Source of the DNA: Candidatus Segetimicrobium genomatis
GTDB taxonomy: Bacteria > Sysuimicrobiota > Sysuimicrobiia > Sysuimicrobiales > Segetimicrobiaceae
Assembly: GCA_005882445.1 (NCBI GenBank)
Contig: VBAN01000156.1
Coordinates: 1-7,815, forward strand
Reading direction: 5' to 3'
Length of the DNA: 7,815 nucleotides
A program made the position numbers and the translations under genes. Each line of letters starts with the position of its first letter. Position 1 is the first letter of the stretch. This document shows positions 1 to 5,813 of this stretch, piece after piece. The notes beneath the pieces are model-generated. The model saw nothing but the letters and a program-made list of their open reading frames with translations. It made no database searches and was not told the DNA's origin.

Positions 1-357
1 TCCGGAGCCTACTACATCATCTGCGACATCACCCCCCTGGGGTACGACGACGACTACGAGTTCACGATGCACCTGATCCGGGAGGTGGGGGTGGCCCCGG
101 TGCCCGGCTCCTCGTTCTTCCACGATCCCGCGTCCGGCCGGCATTACGTCCGGTTCGCGTTCCCCAAGCGGGAGGAGACCTTCGACGAGGTCCGCAGGCG
201 TCTGCGGCGCCTGCGCCCGCGCTCCCGCGTCACAGCAGCGCAGCCCCCTGCGGGGGCTCCAAACCAGAGTGGAGCCGAAGGCCAGCAGAGGTTGCCCCCT
301 GCGGGGGCTCCAAACCGCGTTGGGGCTGGGGACCGTCGGGGGAGGCCCAAGCGGTGA
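1..357 (+). CDS. Class I/II PLP-dependent aminotransferase, C-terminal end (5' truncated by window)
   Basis: Open from base 1 in frame 1 to the TGA at 355-357; the N-terminal part with the catalytic lysine lies outside the window. The visible part is the small C-terminal domain of a fold-type I aminotransferase: a G-A-Y-Y strand, a V-x-P-x-P-G-S-S-F loop around codons 33-41, and Y-V-R-F-A-F-x-K-R-E-E-T around codons 49-60. The Arg at codon 51 matches the residue that binds the substrate alpha-carboxylate in this family. The layout is close to bacterial methionine/kynurenine/aromatic-type aminotransferases, but the substrate cannot be told from this piece. The family normally ends soon after the R-R-L-R-R-L-R helix (about codon 75). 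Here about 40 more residues follow, encoded largely by two palindromic repeats (243-345), low-complexity and rich in P, A, G and R. The stop overlaps the GTG of the next PLP enzyme. Confidence 0.85.
   Translation, partial: SGAYYIICDITPLGYDDDYEFTMHLIREVGVAPVPGSSFFHDPASGRHYVRFAFPKREETFDEVRRRLRRLRPRSRVTAAQPPAGAPNQSGAEGQQRLPPAGAPNRVGAGDRRGRPKR
243..294 (+). repeat. Palindromic interspersed repeat, unit 1
   Basis: The unit begins with a perfect hairpin, GCCCCC-TGC-GGGGGC (243-257). This is followed by CTCCAAACC and a second overlapping inverted repeat, GGCTCC-N10-GGAGCC (255-260/271-276), and ends in GCAGAGGTTG (285-294). It lies in the 3' end of the aminotransferase reading frame and encodes PPAGAPNQSGAEGQQRL. 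The two inverted repeats share bases and would compete in RNA. Units 2 and 3 share the core. Confidence 0.85.
294..345 (+). repeat. Palindromic interspersed repeat, unit 2
   Basis: Starts exactly 51 nt (17 codons) after unit 1, so the encoded peptide PPAGAPN stays in frame. The 23-nt core 294-316 is identical to 243-265. The following GTTGGGGC resembles unit 3 (GTTGGGGC) more than unit 1 (AGTGGAGC), and similarity fades after about base 330. Its end (338-345) supplies a Shine-Dalgarno-like GGGGGAGG for the next gene. Confidence 0.8.
338..345 (+). promoter_or_regulatory. Shine-Dalgarno for the class V PLP enzyme
   Basis: GGGGGAGG lies 8 nt upstream of the GTG at 354. It supports this GTG as the start even though the first ~32 residues are unlike the family and partly repeat-encoded. 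Confidence 0.6.
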
Positions 358-1586
358 GCGTCCGTCATCGAGCGACGGCCCGGGAGTCCCCTGCAAAGTT
401 GCCCCCTGCGGGGACTCCGAACCAAGTTGGGGCCGACAGCACGCAGAGGTTGAAATCGTGGGCGGACTATCGGTCGGAGTTCCCGGTGTTCGAGGATGCG
501 ACGTACCTCAATTCCTGCTCGCTCGGAGCGCTGGGGACACCGGTCCGGCGCGCAATCGAGCGGTGCCTCGACCTCTGGTCGTCCATGGGGGCTTCGGCAT
601 GGTACGGCCCCTGGTGGGACGAGCTCGGCGCGCTGAGACGCTCCGTCGCCCGGCTGCTTGGCGCCGGAGAGGAGGACGTGGCCCTGTGTCCATCGATCAC
701 CGCCGCGCTCTCTGCGGTGGGGAGCGCCTTCGACTACCGGCTGCGCCCCCGCGTGGTGATTGCCGATATCGATTTCCCAACCGTCTCGTACCAGTGGCTC
801 GCCAAGCAATCGCGCGGGGTCGAGGTGGTGTTCGTCCACAGTCCCGATGGGCTCACGGTGCCGCTCGAAGCGTTCGAGCAGGCGATCGATGAACGCACAC
901 AGCTGGTGGCGACCTCACACGTCTACTTCCAGAGCGGCGCGATTCAAGACATGGCGGCGCTGGCGCAGCTGGCGCACGCCCGGGGCGCCCTGCTCCTGGT
1001 GGACGCGTACCAGTCCGTCGGGCAGATGCCGCTGGACGTCAGAGCCGATGGCGTGGACTTTCTCGTGACCGGCGGGCTGAAGTGGCTCCTTGGAGGGCCG
1101 GGGATCGCCTACCTGTACGCCCGCCGCGAGGTCCGCACAGCGCTGCGCCCGGAGATCGTCGGGTGGTTTGCCCACCGCGACCAATTTGCTTTCGACATCA
1201 CCCACCTCGAGTACGCGGACGACGCCCGCCGCTTCGAGGGGGGGACCCCCGCGATCGCCGCGGTCTTTGCCGGCCGGGCGGGGCTGGAGTATGTGCACGA
1301 AATCACCCCGGCGAGGCTGCGCGGCAGGCAGGTGGAGCTCACCTCCGCGCTGGTCGAGGCGCTTCGCGGAGCGGGTCTGTCGCCGCGATTGGCGGGCACG
1401 GTGCAGGGGCACGCGGGGATCATCACCGTCCCGGTCCCCGATCCTTCCGCGGCCGTTCAGGCGCTGGCGCGGGAGCGGATCATCATCGACTCCCGGCCCG
1501 GGGTGGTGCGTCTCTCGCCCTACTTCTATAACACCGTTGAGGACATCGATCGCGCCGTCGCTGCGCTGCGGCGATACGTCCGCTAG
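354..1586 (+). CDS. Aminotransferase class V-fold PLP-dependent enzyme
   Basis: A complete 410-residue fold-type I PLP enzyme of the class V group (cysteine desulfurase/kynureninase/isopenicillin-epimerase-like). Visible landmarks: the L-N-S-C-S-L-G substrate loop near residue 53; S-H-V near 188-190, with His189 where the ring-stacking His sits; V-D-A-Y-Q-S-V-G-Q, with Asp217 for the pyridine nitrogen and Gln220; T-G-G-L-K-W-L-L-G-G-P-G, with Lys243 as the Schiff-base lysine; and an F-E-G-G-T-P loop near 300. There is no SufS-type catalytic Cys loop that I can see, so a desulfurase role is not supported and the substrate is unknown. The GTG start overlaps the upstream stop by 4 nt and has a good Shine-Dalgarno. 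The fold proper begins around L-K-S-W-A-D-Y (residues 33-39); before it lies a repeat-encoded stretch. A TTG at 450 is a less likely alternative start. It is probably co-transcribed with the upstream aminotransferase. Confidence 0.88.
   Translation: MSVRHRATARESPAKLPPAGTPNQVGADSTQRLKSWADYRSEFPVFEDATYLNSCSLGALGTPVRRAIERCLDLWSSMGASAWYGPWWDELGALRRSVARLLGAGEEDVALCPSITAALSAVGSAFDYRLRPRVVIADIDFPTVSYQWLAKQSRGVEVVFVHSPDGLTVPLEAFEQAIDERTQLVATSHVYFQSGAIQDMAALAQLAHARGALLLVDAYQSVGQMPLDVRADGVDFLVTGGLKWLLGGPGIAYLYARREVRTALRPEIVGWFAHRDQFAFDITHLEYADDARRFEGGTPAIAAVFAGRAGLEYVHEITPARLRGRQVELTSALVEALRGAGLSPRLAGTVQGHAGIITVPVPDPSAAVQALARERIIIDSRPGVVRLSPYFYNTVEDIDRAVAALRRYVR
401..452 (+). repeat. Palindromic interspersed repeat, unit 3
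   Basis: Core 401-423 differs from units 1 and 2 at two positions (G to A, A to G). The unit again ends in GCAGAGGTTG after the same 51-nt length, as in unit 1. It lies inside the N-terminus of the class V enzyme and encodes PPAGTPNQVGADSTQRL, close to the peptide from unit 1, so the same translation frame of the repeat is used in both genes although the genes are in different frames of the window. Confidence 0.8.
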
Positions 1587-1589
1587 CGG

Positions 1590-2067
1590 ATGCGGGCGCT
1601 GGTGCAGCGGGTGCGGCGGGCTGAGGTGCGCGTGCTCGCGCGGCCATCGGGATCCGGTCCGGAAGACCCCGGCGAGGTCACCGGGCAGATCGGCCGCGGG
1701 ATGGTGGTTTTGCTGGGGGTCGGGCTCGCGGACGGGCCCGAGGATGCGCGCGCGCTTGCCGGCCGGCTGGCCCATCTCCGGATCTTCGGCGACGAGGCCG
1801 GGCGGCTCAACCGGTCGCTCCTCGAGACCGGGGGCGAGGTCCTGAGCGTCTCGCAGTTTACACTCTACGCGGACACCAGCGGGGGGCGACGGCCGAGCTT
1901 CGTCCGGGCGGCGCCGCCGGAGCAGGCCGAGCCGTTGTATCTCGAGTTATCGCTCGCTCGAGGCGCTGGGAGTCCGCGTGATCCCCGGCCGGTTCCGGGC
2001 GCACATGGTCGTCGAGATCCACAACGACGGGCCGGTGACCCTCCTGCTGGACAGCCAAGAGCGATGA
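1590..2067 (+). pseudogene. dtd: D-aminoacyl-tRNA deacylase, frameshifted
   Basis: Dtd hydrolyses D-amino acids from mischarged tRNAs. The ATG at 1590, 3 nt after the upstream stop, opens the typical M-R-A-L-V-Q-R-V N-terminus. The motif S-Q-F-T-L-Y-A-D is at residues 88-95, followed by G-G-R-R-P-S-F. After codon GAG 1944-1946 the homologous sequence moves to the +1 frame (from TAT 1948). It continues [16 protein letters not shown], then N-D-G-P-V-T at 2023-2040 (the cross-subunit Gly-cisPro motif), and ends at TGA 2065-2067. One extra or two missing bases near 1940-1950 explain it; family spacing slightly favours two missing. An extra ~11 residues rich in G, P and S sit between V-R-V-L and G-Q-I-G, where the family has a tight turn. 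The total length fits Dtd once the frame is repaired. It could be a true break, an assembly error, or, less likely, programmed frameshifting. Confidence 0.85.
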
Positions 2068-2686
2068 CCCGGCGTCTCGAATTCTGGGAACTCACCGCGT
2101 GCGGGGCCGCCGCGGGAGGAACCGGCGTGTGGGGGCTGGCCGCCGCGCCGCGGGTCGGGTGGCTGCGCGCGTTCCTGGATCTGTTCCCGCATTCCAGCTG
2201 GGACGCGCTGACCTGGGTGCTGATCCCGATCCTGCTCCTGCTGTCGCCCGCCGCTCAGGGCGCGATCGTCGCCCGGCTTGCCGCCCCGCGCCCGGCGCCG
2301 GTGTGGCGGGGTGTCGCCGGCAGCGTCGCGGGCACGCTCTTGGTCCTGCTCGCCGCGTCGGCCCTCGCCCTGGCCCTGATCCGGCGGGTGCCGGGCTGCG
2401 CGGCGCCGCATTCCCCATCGCGGTGCTCGTTGGAGGCCTGGTGTGGTTGCGCGCCCGGGGATGGGTCTTGGCCGCCGCGTACGTGCTGGATCGCGCCGAG
2501 GTGGTGGCGTTTTTCCTCGCGGTGGTCTTCGGGGGCGCATTCGGGGCCGCCTGGAGCGTCCAGCGCGCCACCGCGGCGAATTTGACAGGGCCGGACGCCG
2601 GCGGGTACAATGTGCGCACCTCGTCCGGCCCGATGAGGCCGGGCGAAACCGGCGAAGCATCCTTCCCGTCGATGGTGAGGAAGTAG
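2064..2686 (+). pseudogene. Small multi-pass membrane protein, apparently frameshifted
   Basis: The ATG at 2064 overlaps the dtd stop (ATGA). In that frame the protein starts [10 protein letters not shown] and has hydrophobic segments around 2212-2245 (W-V-L-I-P-I-L-L-L-L) and 2323-2382 (G-T-L-L-V-L-L-A-A-S-A-L-A-L-A-L-I). After about 2385-2400 this frame becomes hydrophilic and rich in W, S, P and C, ending at TGA 2585. The reading frame starting at residue class 2 then gives two clean hydrophobic segments (F-P-I-A-V-L-V-G-G-L-V-W-L and V-V-A-F-F-L-A-V-V-F-G-G-A-F-G) and runs to TAG 2684-2686, through the hisS promoter. One missing (or two extra) base near 2385-2400 joins them into about 207 residues with about four membrane segments. 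I do not recognise the family. It shares a transcript with dtd. Confidence 0.55.
2582..2611 (+). promoter_or_regulatory. Sigma-70-type promoter for hisS-aspS
   Basis: A perfect -35 TTGACA (2582-2587), an 18-nt spacer and TACAAT (2606-2611, 5 of 6 to TATAAT). The predicted start is about A2618, giving a 118-nt leader before hisS. It lies in the 3' end of the membrane protein gene and gives hisS-aspS independent expression. Confidence 0.75.
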
Positions 2687-2706
2687 CCTCACCGGACGGG
2701 TTTTTT
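2665..2706 (+). terminator. Rho-independent terminator upstream of hisS
   Basis: The stem is CCCGTC (2665-2670) with GACGGG (2695-2700), continued by GGTGAGG (2674-2680) with CCTCACC (2687-2693), separated by a GAT/G internal loop. The apical loop is AAGTAG and six T residues (2701-2706) follow. It lies downstream of the hisS promoter and 29 nt before the ATG, so it would stop hisS transcripts unless disrupted. It could also simply end the dtd operon. Confidence 0.85.
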
Positions 2707-2720
2707 ATCGCGGCCGGAAC

Positions 2721-2725
2721 GGAGG
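2721..2725 (+). promoter_or_regulatory. Ribosome binding site of hisS
   Basis: GGAGG, 10 nt before the ATG at 2736. It fixes the hisS start just before the conserved [11 protein letters not shown]. Confidence 0.7.
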
Positions 2726-2735
2726 CCACACGGGC

Positions 2736-4016
2736 ATGGACATCAAGGCGCCCCGGGGGATGCAGGACATCTTGCCCGCGCAGGTAGGCCGCTGGCATCG
2801 CGTTGAGGCGCAGATCCGGGACCTGGCGCACCGGTACGGCTATCAGGAGATCCGTACGCCGGTCGTCGAGCACACGGAGGTATTTCTGCGCGGGGTGGGC
2901 GCCGGGACGGACATCGTTGACAAGGAGATGTACACGTTTCTGGACCGGGGCGAGCGGAGCCTGACGCTGCGCGCCGAAGGAACCGCGCCGGTGATGCGCG
3001 CGTTCCTCGAGCACAACGTGGGCGCCGCCGGATTGCCCGTCAAGGTCTACTATATCTGCCCGATCTTCCGCTACGACCGGCCCCAGCTCGGCCGGTTCCG
3101 GCAGCACACGCAGTTCGGGGCGGAAGTGATCGGCAGCCCGGACCCGGCGGCGGATGCCGAGGTGCTGAGCCTGGGAGTGCGCCTCGTCGAAGCCCTCGGA
3201 CTCAGGGACGTGACGGTGCATCTCAACAGCGTCGGCGATGCGATCTGCCGGCCCAGGTACATCCAGGCGCTGCAGGACTACTTCAGGCCGCACCTCGGGG
3301 AGATGTGTGCGGACTGTCAGCGGCGCTTTGAGACCAACCCGCTGCGCCTGCTCGACTGCAAGACGGATCAGCGGATCGTCCAGGGGGCCCCGCAGATCTT
3401 TTCCTACCTCGACGACGCCTGCCGGGCCCACTTCGACGGCGTGCAGGCCCACCTGGATGCGGTCGGCATCCGGTACGCGCTGGATCCGCACATCGTGCGC
3501 GGCCTCGACTACTACACGCGAACGGCGGCCGAAGTGTACTCCGGAAAGCTGGGAGCCCAGAACGCGATCTTCGGCGGGGGCCGGTACGATGGGCTGGCCG
3601 AGCAGCTCGGCGGCCGTCCGACGCCCGGCGTGGGATTCGGGTTGGGGATCGAACGGCTGCTCCTGGCGCTCGAGCAGGAGGGCCTGGCGCCGCAGGCCGA
3701 GCAGCGGCTGGACGCCTACATTGCCACGGCCGGCGCGCACACCGCCCCCGCGCTCGCGTTGGCGGACCGCCTGCGCGGAGCCGGCATCGCGGTGGACGTC
3801 GACGTGATGGCCCGCGGGCTCCGCGCACAGATGAAGCAGGCAGACCGGCTCGGCGCGGTCTTCGTCGTCGTGCTGGGGGAGGATGAGATCCGGCGGGGCG
3901 TGGCCGCCGTCCGCGAGATGGCGACGGGGACCCAGGAGGAGGTGGCGCTCGCCGGCCTCCCGGAGGTCCTGGCGGCCCGGCTGCGGTCTCGGACCGCGCA
4001 AAGGGCGCGCGCATGA
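2736..4016 (+). CDS. hisS: Histidine--tRNA ligase
   Basis: HisRS charges tRNA-His with histidine using ATP; it is a class II synthetase and acts as a cytosolic dimer. The 426 residues match the usual bacterial length. In order: [11 protein letters not shown] at the start; motif 1 helix and [16 protein letters not shown]; motif 2 with F-R-Y-D-R-P around 111-116, then G-R-F-R-Q-H-T-Q-F; the histidine-specific R-G-L-D-Y-Y-T-R-T at 255-263; G-G-G-R-Y-D-G-L; and motif 3 [11 protein letters not shown]. The anticodon-binding domain follows (from about residue 325, with the I-A-V-D-V-D-V strand and a K-Q-A-D-R-L-G-A helix). All catalytic motifs are present and no frame break is seen, in contrast to dtd and aspS on either side. 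The stop overlaps the aspS ATG (ATGA), so the two are translationally coupled. It is probably controlled by the promoter and attenuator-like leader upstream. Confidence 0.97.
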   Translation: MDIKAPRGMQDILPAQVGRWHRVEAQIRDLAHRYGYQEIRTPVVEHTEVFLRGVGAGTDIVDKEMYTFLDRGERSLTLRAEGTAPVMRAFLEHNVGAAGLPVKVYYICPIFRYDRPQLGRFRQHTQFGAEVIGSPDPAADAEVLSLGVRLVEALGLRDVTVHLNSVGDAICRPRYIQALQDYFRPHLGEMCADCQRRFETNPLRLLDCKTDQRIVQGAPQIFSYLDDACRAHFDGVQAHLDAVGIRYALDPHIVRGLDYYTRTAAEVYSGKLGAQNAIFGGGRYDGLAEQLGGRPTPGVGFGLGIERLLLALEQEGLAPQAEQRLDAYIATAGAHTAPALALADRLRGAGIAVDVDVMARGLRAQMKQADRLGAVFVVVLGEDEIRRGVAAVREMATGTQEEVALAGLPEVLAARLRSRTAQRARA

Positions 4017-4957
4017 CCAGCGGGCTCGGCGACTGGCGGCGGACCCACAGCAACGGGAGCCTCCGCCGCGCGGATGTGGGGCGGGAGGTCACGCTGATGG
4101 GGTGGGTCCAGACCCGGCGCGATCTCGGGGGTCTCATCTTCATCGACCTGCGCGACCGCGAGGGCGTCACCCAGGTCGTCTTCACTCCCCAGGACGCGCC
4201 CGCCGCCGCGTCCGCCGCGGCTCAGGTGCGGAGCGAGTACGTCGTGGCGGTCCGGGGGAGCGTGGCCGCGCGGCCGGCCGGAACGGTCAACCCAAAGATT
4301 CCCACCGGCGAGGTCGAGGTGCGGGTCCGCGATCTCCGCATACTCAACCCGGCGGAGACGCCGCCGTTTCCGATCGCCGATGAGGTCGAGGTGGATGAAG
4401 CGCTTCGACTCACGTACCGGTACCTCGATCTCCGCCGGCCGGTGATGTACCGCCACCTCGCGCTTCGGCACCGCCTCACCAAGGCCGTCCGCGACTACCT
4501 GAGCGCGGCGGGGTTCCTCGAGGTCGAGACCCCCATGCTGATCAAGAGCACCCCGGAGGGGGCGCGTGACTTTCTGGTGCCCAGCCGCCTCCATCCGGGC
4601 AAGTTCTATGTCCTCCCGCAGTCACCCCAACTCTTCAAGCAGCTGCTGATGGTCGCCGGGGTGGAGCGGTACTTTCAGATCGTCCGCTGCTTCCGGGACG
4701 AGGACGGCCGCGCGGACCGGCAGCCGGAGTTCACGCAGATCGATGTCGAGATGTCGTTTGTCGGCGTCGAGGACGTCGTCGGGGTCACCGAGGCGATGGT
4801 CGCCGCGGTGGTGCGGGACGCCCTCGGGATCACGGTCACGACGCCGTTTCCCCGGATGACCTACGCCGAAGCGATGGACCGCTATGGAACCGATAAGCCC
4901 GACCTGCGGTTCTCACTGCCGGTCGTCGACTGCTCGTGCCGCAGGGCGCGGGGTTGA
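4013..4957 (+). CDS. aspS: Aspartate--tRNA ligase, N-terminal part (frameshift/deletion at ~4930)
   Basis: AspRS charges tRNA-Asp. This 314-residue fragment holds the N-terminal OB-fold anticodon-binding domain ([20 protein letters not shown] near 30-50) and the first half of the class II core. Landmarks are [30 protein letters not shown] at 201-206, and motif 2 F-R-D-E-D-G-R around 227-233 followed by Q-P-E-F-T-Q-I-D. Leu38 in R-R-D-L-G is the residue type found in discriminating (Asp-only) enzymes, where non-discriminating ones tend to have His; that is recalled knowledge, so specificity is inferred. After [13 protein letters not shown] (ending 4930) homology stops and nine out-of-frame codons run to TGA 4955-4957. 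The rest of the enzyme lies in another frame (4936-5721). The start overlaps the hisS stop. Confidence 0.9.
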   Translation: MTSGLGDWRRTHSNGSLRRADVGREVTLMGWVQTRRDLGGLIFIDLRDREGVTQVVFTPQDAPAAASAAAQVRSEYVVAVRGSVAARPAGTVNPKIPTGEVEVRVRDLRILNPAETPPFPIADEVEVDEALRLTYRYLDLRRPVMYRHLALRHRLTKAVRDYLSAAGFLEVETPMLIKSTPEGARDFLVPSRLHPGKFYVLPQSPQLFKQLLMVAGVERYFQIVRCFRDEDGRADRQPEFTQIDVEMSFVGVEDVVGVTEAMVAAVVRDALGITVTTPFPRMTYAEAMDRYGTDKPDLRFSLPVVDCSCRRARG

Positions 4958-5721
4958 GCCGGCGGGAGGTGCAGCAACTGGAAGACGCGGCGCGGGCGGC
5001 TGGCGCGCAGGGGCTCCTGCCCGTCCACCTCGACCGGGACGGCTCGCGCGGTCCCGTCTCCCGCTACCTTCCCCCCGACCGCCTCGCGGCGCTGCGAGAA
5101 CGGTTTGCGGCGGCGGAGGGTGACCTGCTGCTCCTGGTGGCCGGCGATCCGCGCCGGTCGAGCCTCGCGCTCGGCCGGCTCCGGCTCGACCTGGCCCGCT
5201 CGCGCGGGCTGCTCGGGGACCGACTTGCATTCGTGTGGGTGATGGAATTTCCGCTGCTCGAACACAGCCAGGAGTCAGGCCGCATGGTCGCGGTGCACCA
5301 TCCGTTTACGGCGCCGCTGGACGAGGATCTGCCGCTCCTGGAGCAGAGCCCGCTCCGCGTGCGGGCCAAGGCCTACGACCTGGTATTGAACGGCGTGGAA
5401 CTGGGCGGGGGGAGCATCCGGATCCACCAGCAGGAGATGCAGGCCCGGCTGTTCCAGATCCTGGGGATCTCGCCCGAGCAGGCCCTGGACCGATTCGGGT
5501 TCCTCCTCGAGGCGTTCCGGTATGGGGCGCCTCCTCATGGCGGCATCGCGCTCGGCTTGGACCGGGCCGTGATGATGCTGGCGGGGCAAGAGACGATCCG
5601 CGAGGTCATCGCCTTTCCCAAGACGCAGAGCGCGGCGGATCTCATGACCGGCGCGCCGTCGGCCGTCGACCCCGCTGCGCTCGACGAGGTGCATATCCAG
5701 TTGAAGCTTCCGCCGCCCTAG
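4936..5721 (+). CDS. aspS: Aspartate--tRNA ligase, C-terminal part (separate frame)
   Basis: This continues AspRS. It opens [11 protein letters not shown], matching the family's R-V-P-G-G-A-x-L-x-R-K in the bacterial insertion (GAD) domain; homology can be traced back to about 4930. It continues with [48 protein letters not shown], and motif 3 G-I-A-L-G-L-D-R at 5542-5565. It ends with the conserved [18 protein letters not shown]. The GTG at 4936 is only the nearest start-like codon; this is most likely not an independent gene but the second half of aspS. Compared with E. coli AspRS from memory, about 26-28 residues between V-V-D and V-P-Q-G-A-G are absent, and the missing length must be 1 modulo 3. 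Confidence 0.88.
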   Translation: MPQGAGLSRREVQQLEDAARAAGAQGLLPVHLDRDGSRGPVSRYLPPDRLAALRERFAAAEGDLLLLVAGDPRRSSLALGRLRLDLARSRGLLGDRLAFVWVMEFPLLEHSQESGRMVAVHHPFTAPLDEDLPLLEQSPLRVRAKAYDLVLNGVELGGGSIRIHQQEMQARLFQILGISPEQALDRFGFLLEAFRYGAPPHGGIALGLDRAVMMLAGQETIREVIAFPKTQSAADLMTGAPSAVDPAALDEVHIQLKLPPP

Positions 5722-5813
5722 GGCGCGCGGGGTCCGCCGCGGAGGAGCCTCGGGGGCGCGAGGTGCGGCCCCGTGTCGCCGGCGGCGGGAACGCCGAGGG
5801 CAGTCCGTCCGCC

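Larger units (their letters stand above)
2618..2735 (+). promoter_or_regulatory. Structured hisS leader, candidate attenuator
   Basis: Between the promoter and hisS the RNA can form a hairpin GCCGG-GCGAAA-CCGGC (2638-2653), extended by GATG/CATC (2632-2635/2658-2661) across a purine-rich internal loop. It can also form the terminator hairpin at 2665-2700. The 5' strand 2620-2628 (CTCGTCCGG) can pair with 2692-2700 (CCGGACGGG), nine pairs with one G-U. This would take the 3' arm away from the terminator and enclose both hairpins in a three-way junction. That is the arrangement of a transcription attenuator or riboswitch. No T-box (TGGNACCGCG) is present and I recognise no known class. The pairing is read from sequence; regulation is inference. 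Confidence 0.5.

Noticed and set aside
269..892. Alternative plus-strand ORF overlapping the two PLP genes
   Set aside because: It overlaps the well-supported class V enzyme and its translation shows no family motif; typical out-of-frame ORF in high-GC DNA.
1590..2585. One 331-residue protein fusing dtd to the downstream membrane protein
   Set aside because: The open frame exists only because the dtd frame change makes the first half run into the ATG 2064 frame; the region between (1950-2063) has no Dtd-like sequence in this frame, while the +1 frame has.
2630..2649. CCGATGAG...GAAAC resembling a hammerhead ribozyme core in the hisS leader
   Set aside because: The required U of CUGAUGA is C, the bases between GATGA and GAAA cannot form a helix II, and no cleavage-site triplet with flanking helices is evident.
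2618..2735. T-box riboswitch upstream of hisS
   Set aside because: The conserved T-box antiterminator sequence (TGGNACCGCG-like) is absent and the leader is too short for stem I.
1947..4001. Long minus-strand open frame of 684 codons opposite hisS
   Set aside because: A GC-rich shadow of hisS and its upstream region, with Arg/Pro/His-rich low-complexity translation and no recognisable domains; hisS on the other strand explains the DNA.
5748..5763. Hairpin CCTCG/CGAGG between aspS and the convergent cyclase-like gene as a terminator
   Set aside because: Only five base pairs and no T-run on either side; no convincing intrinsic terminator is visible in 5722-5813.
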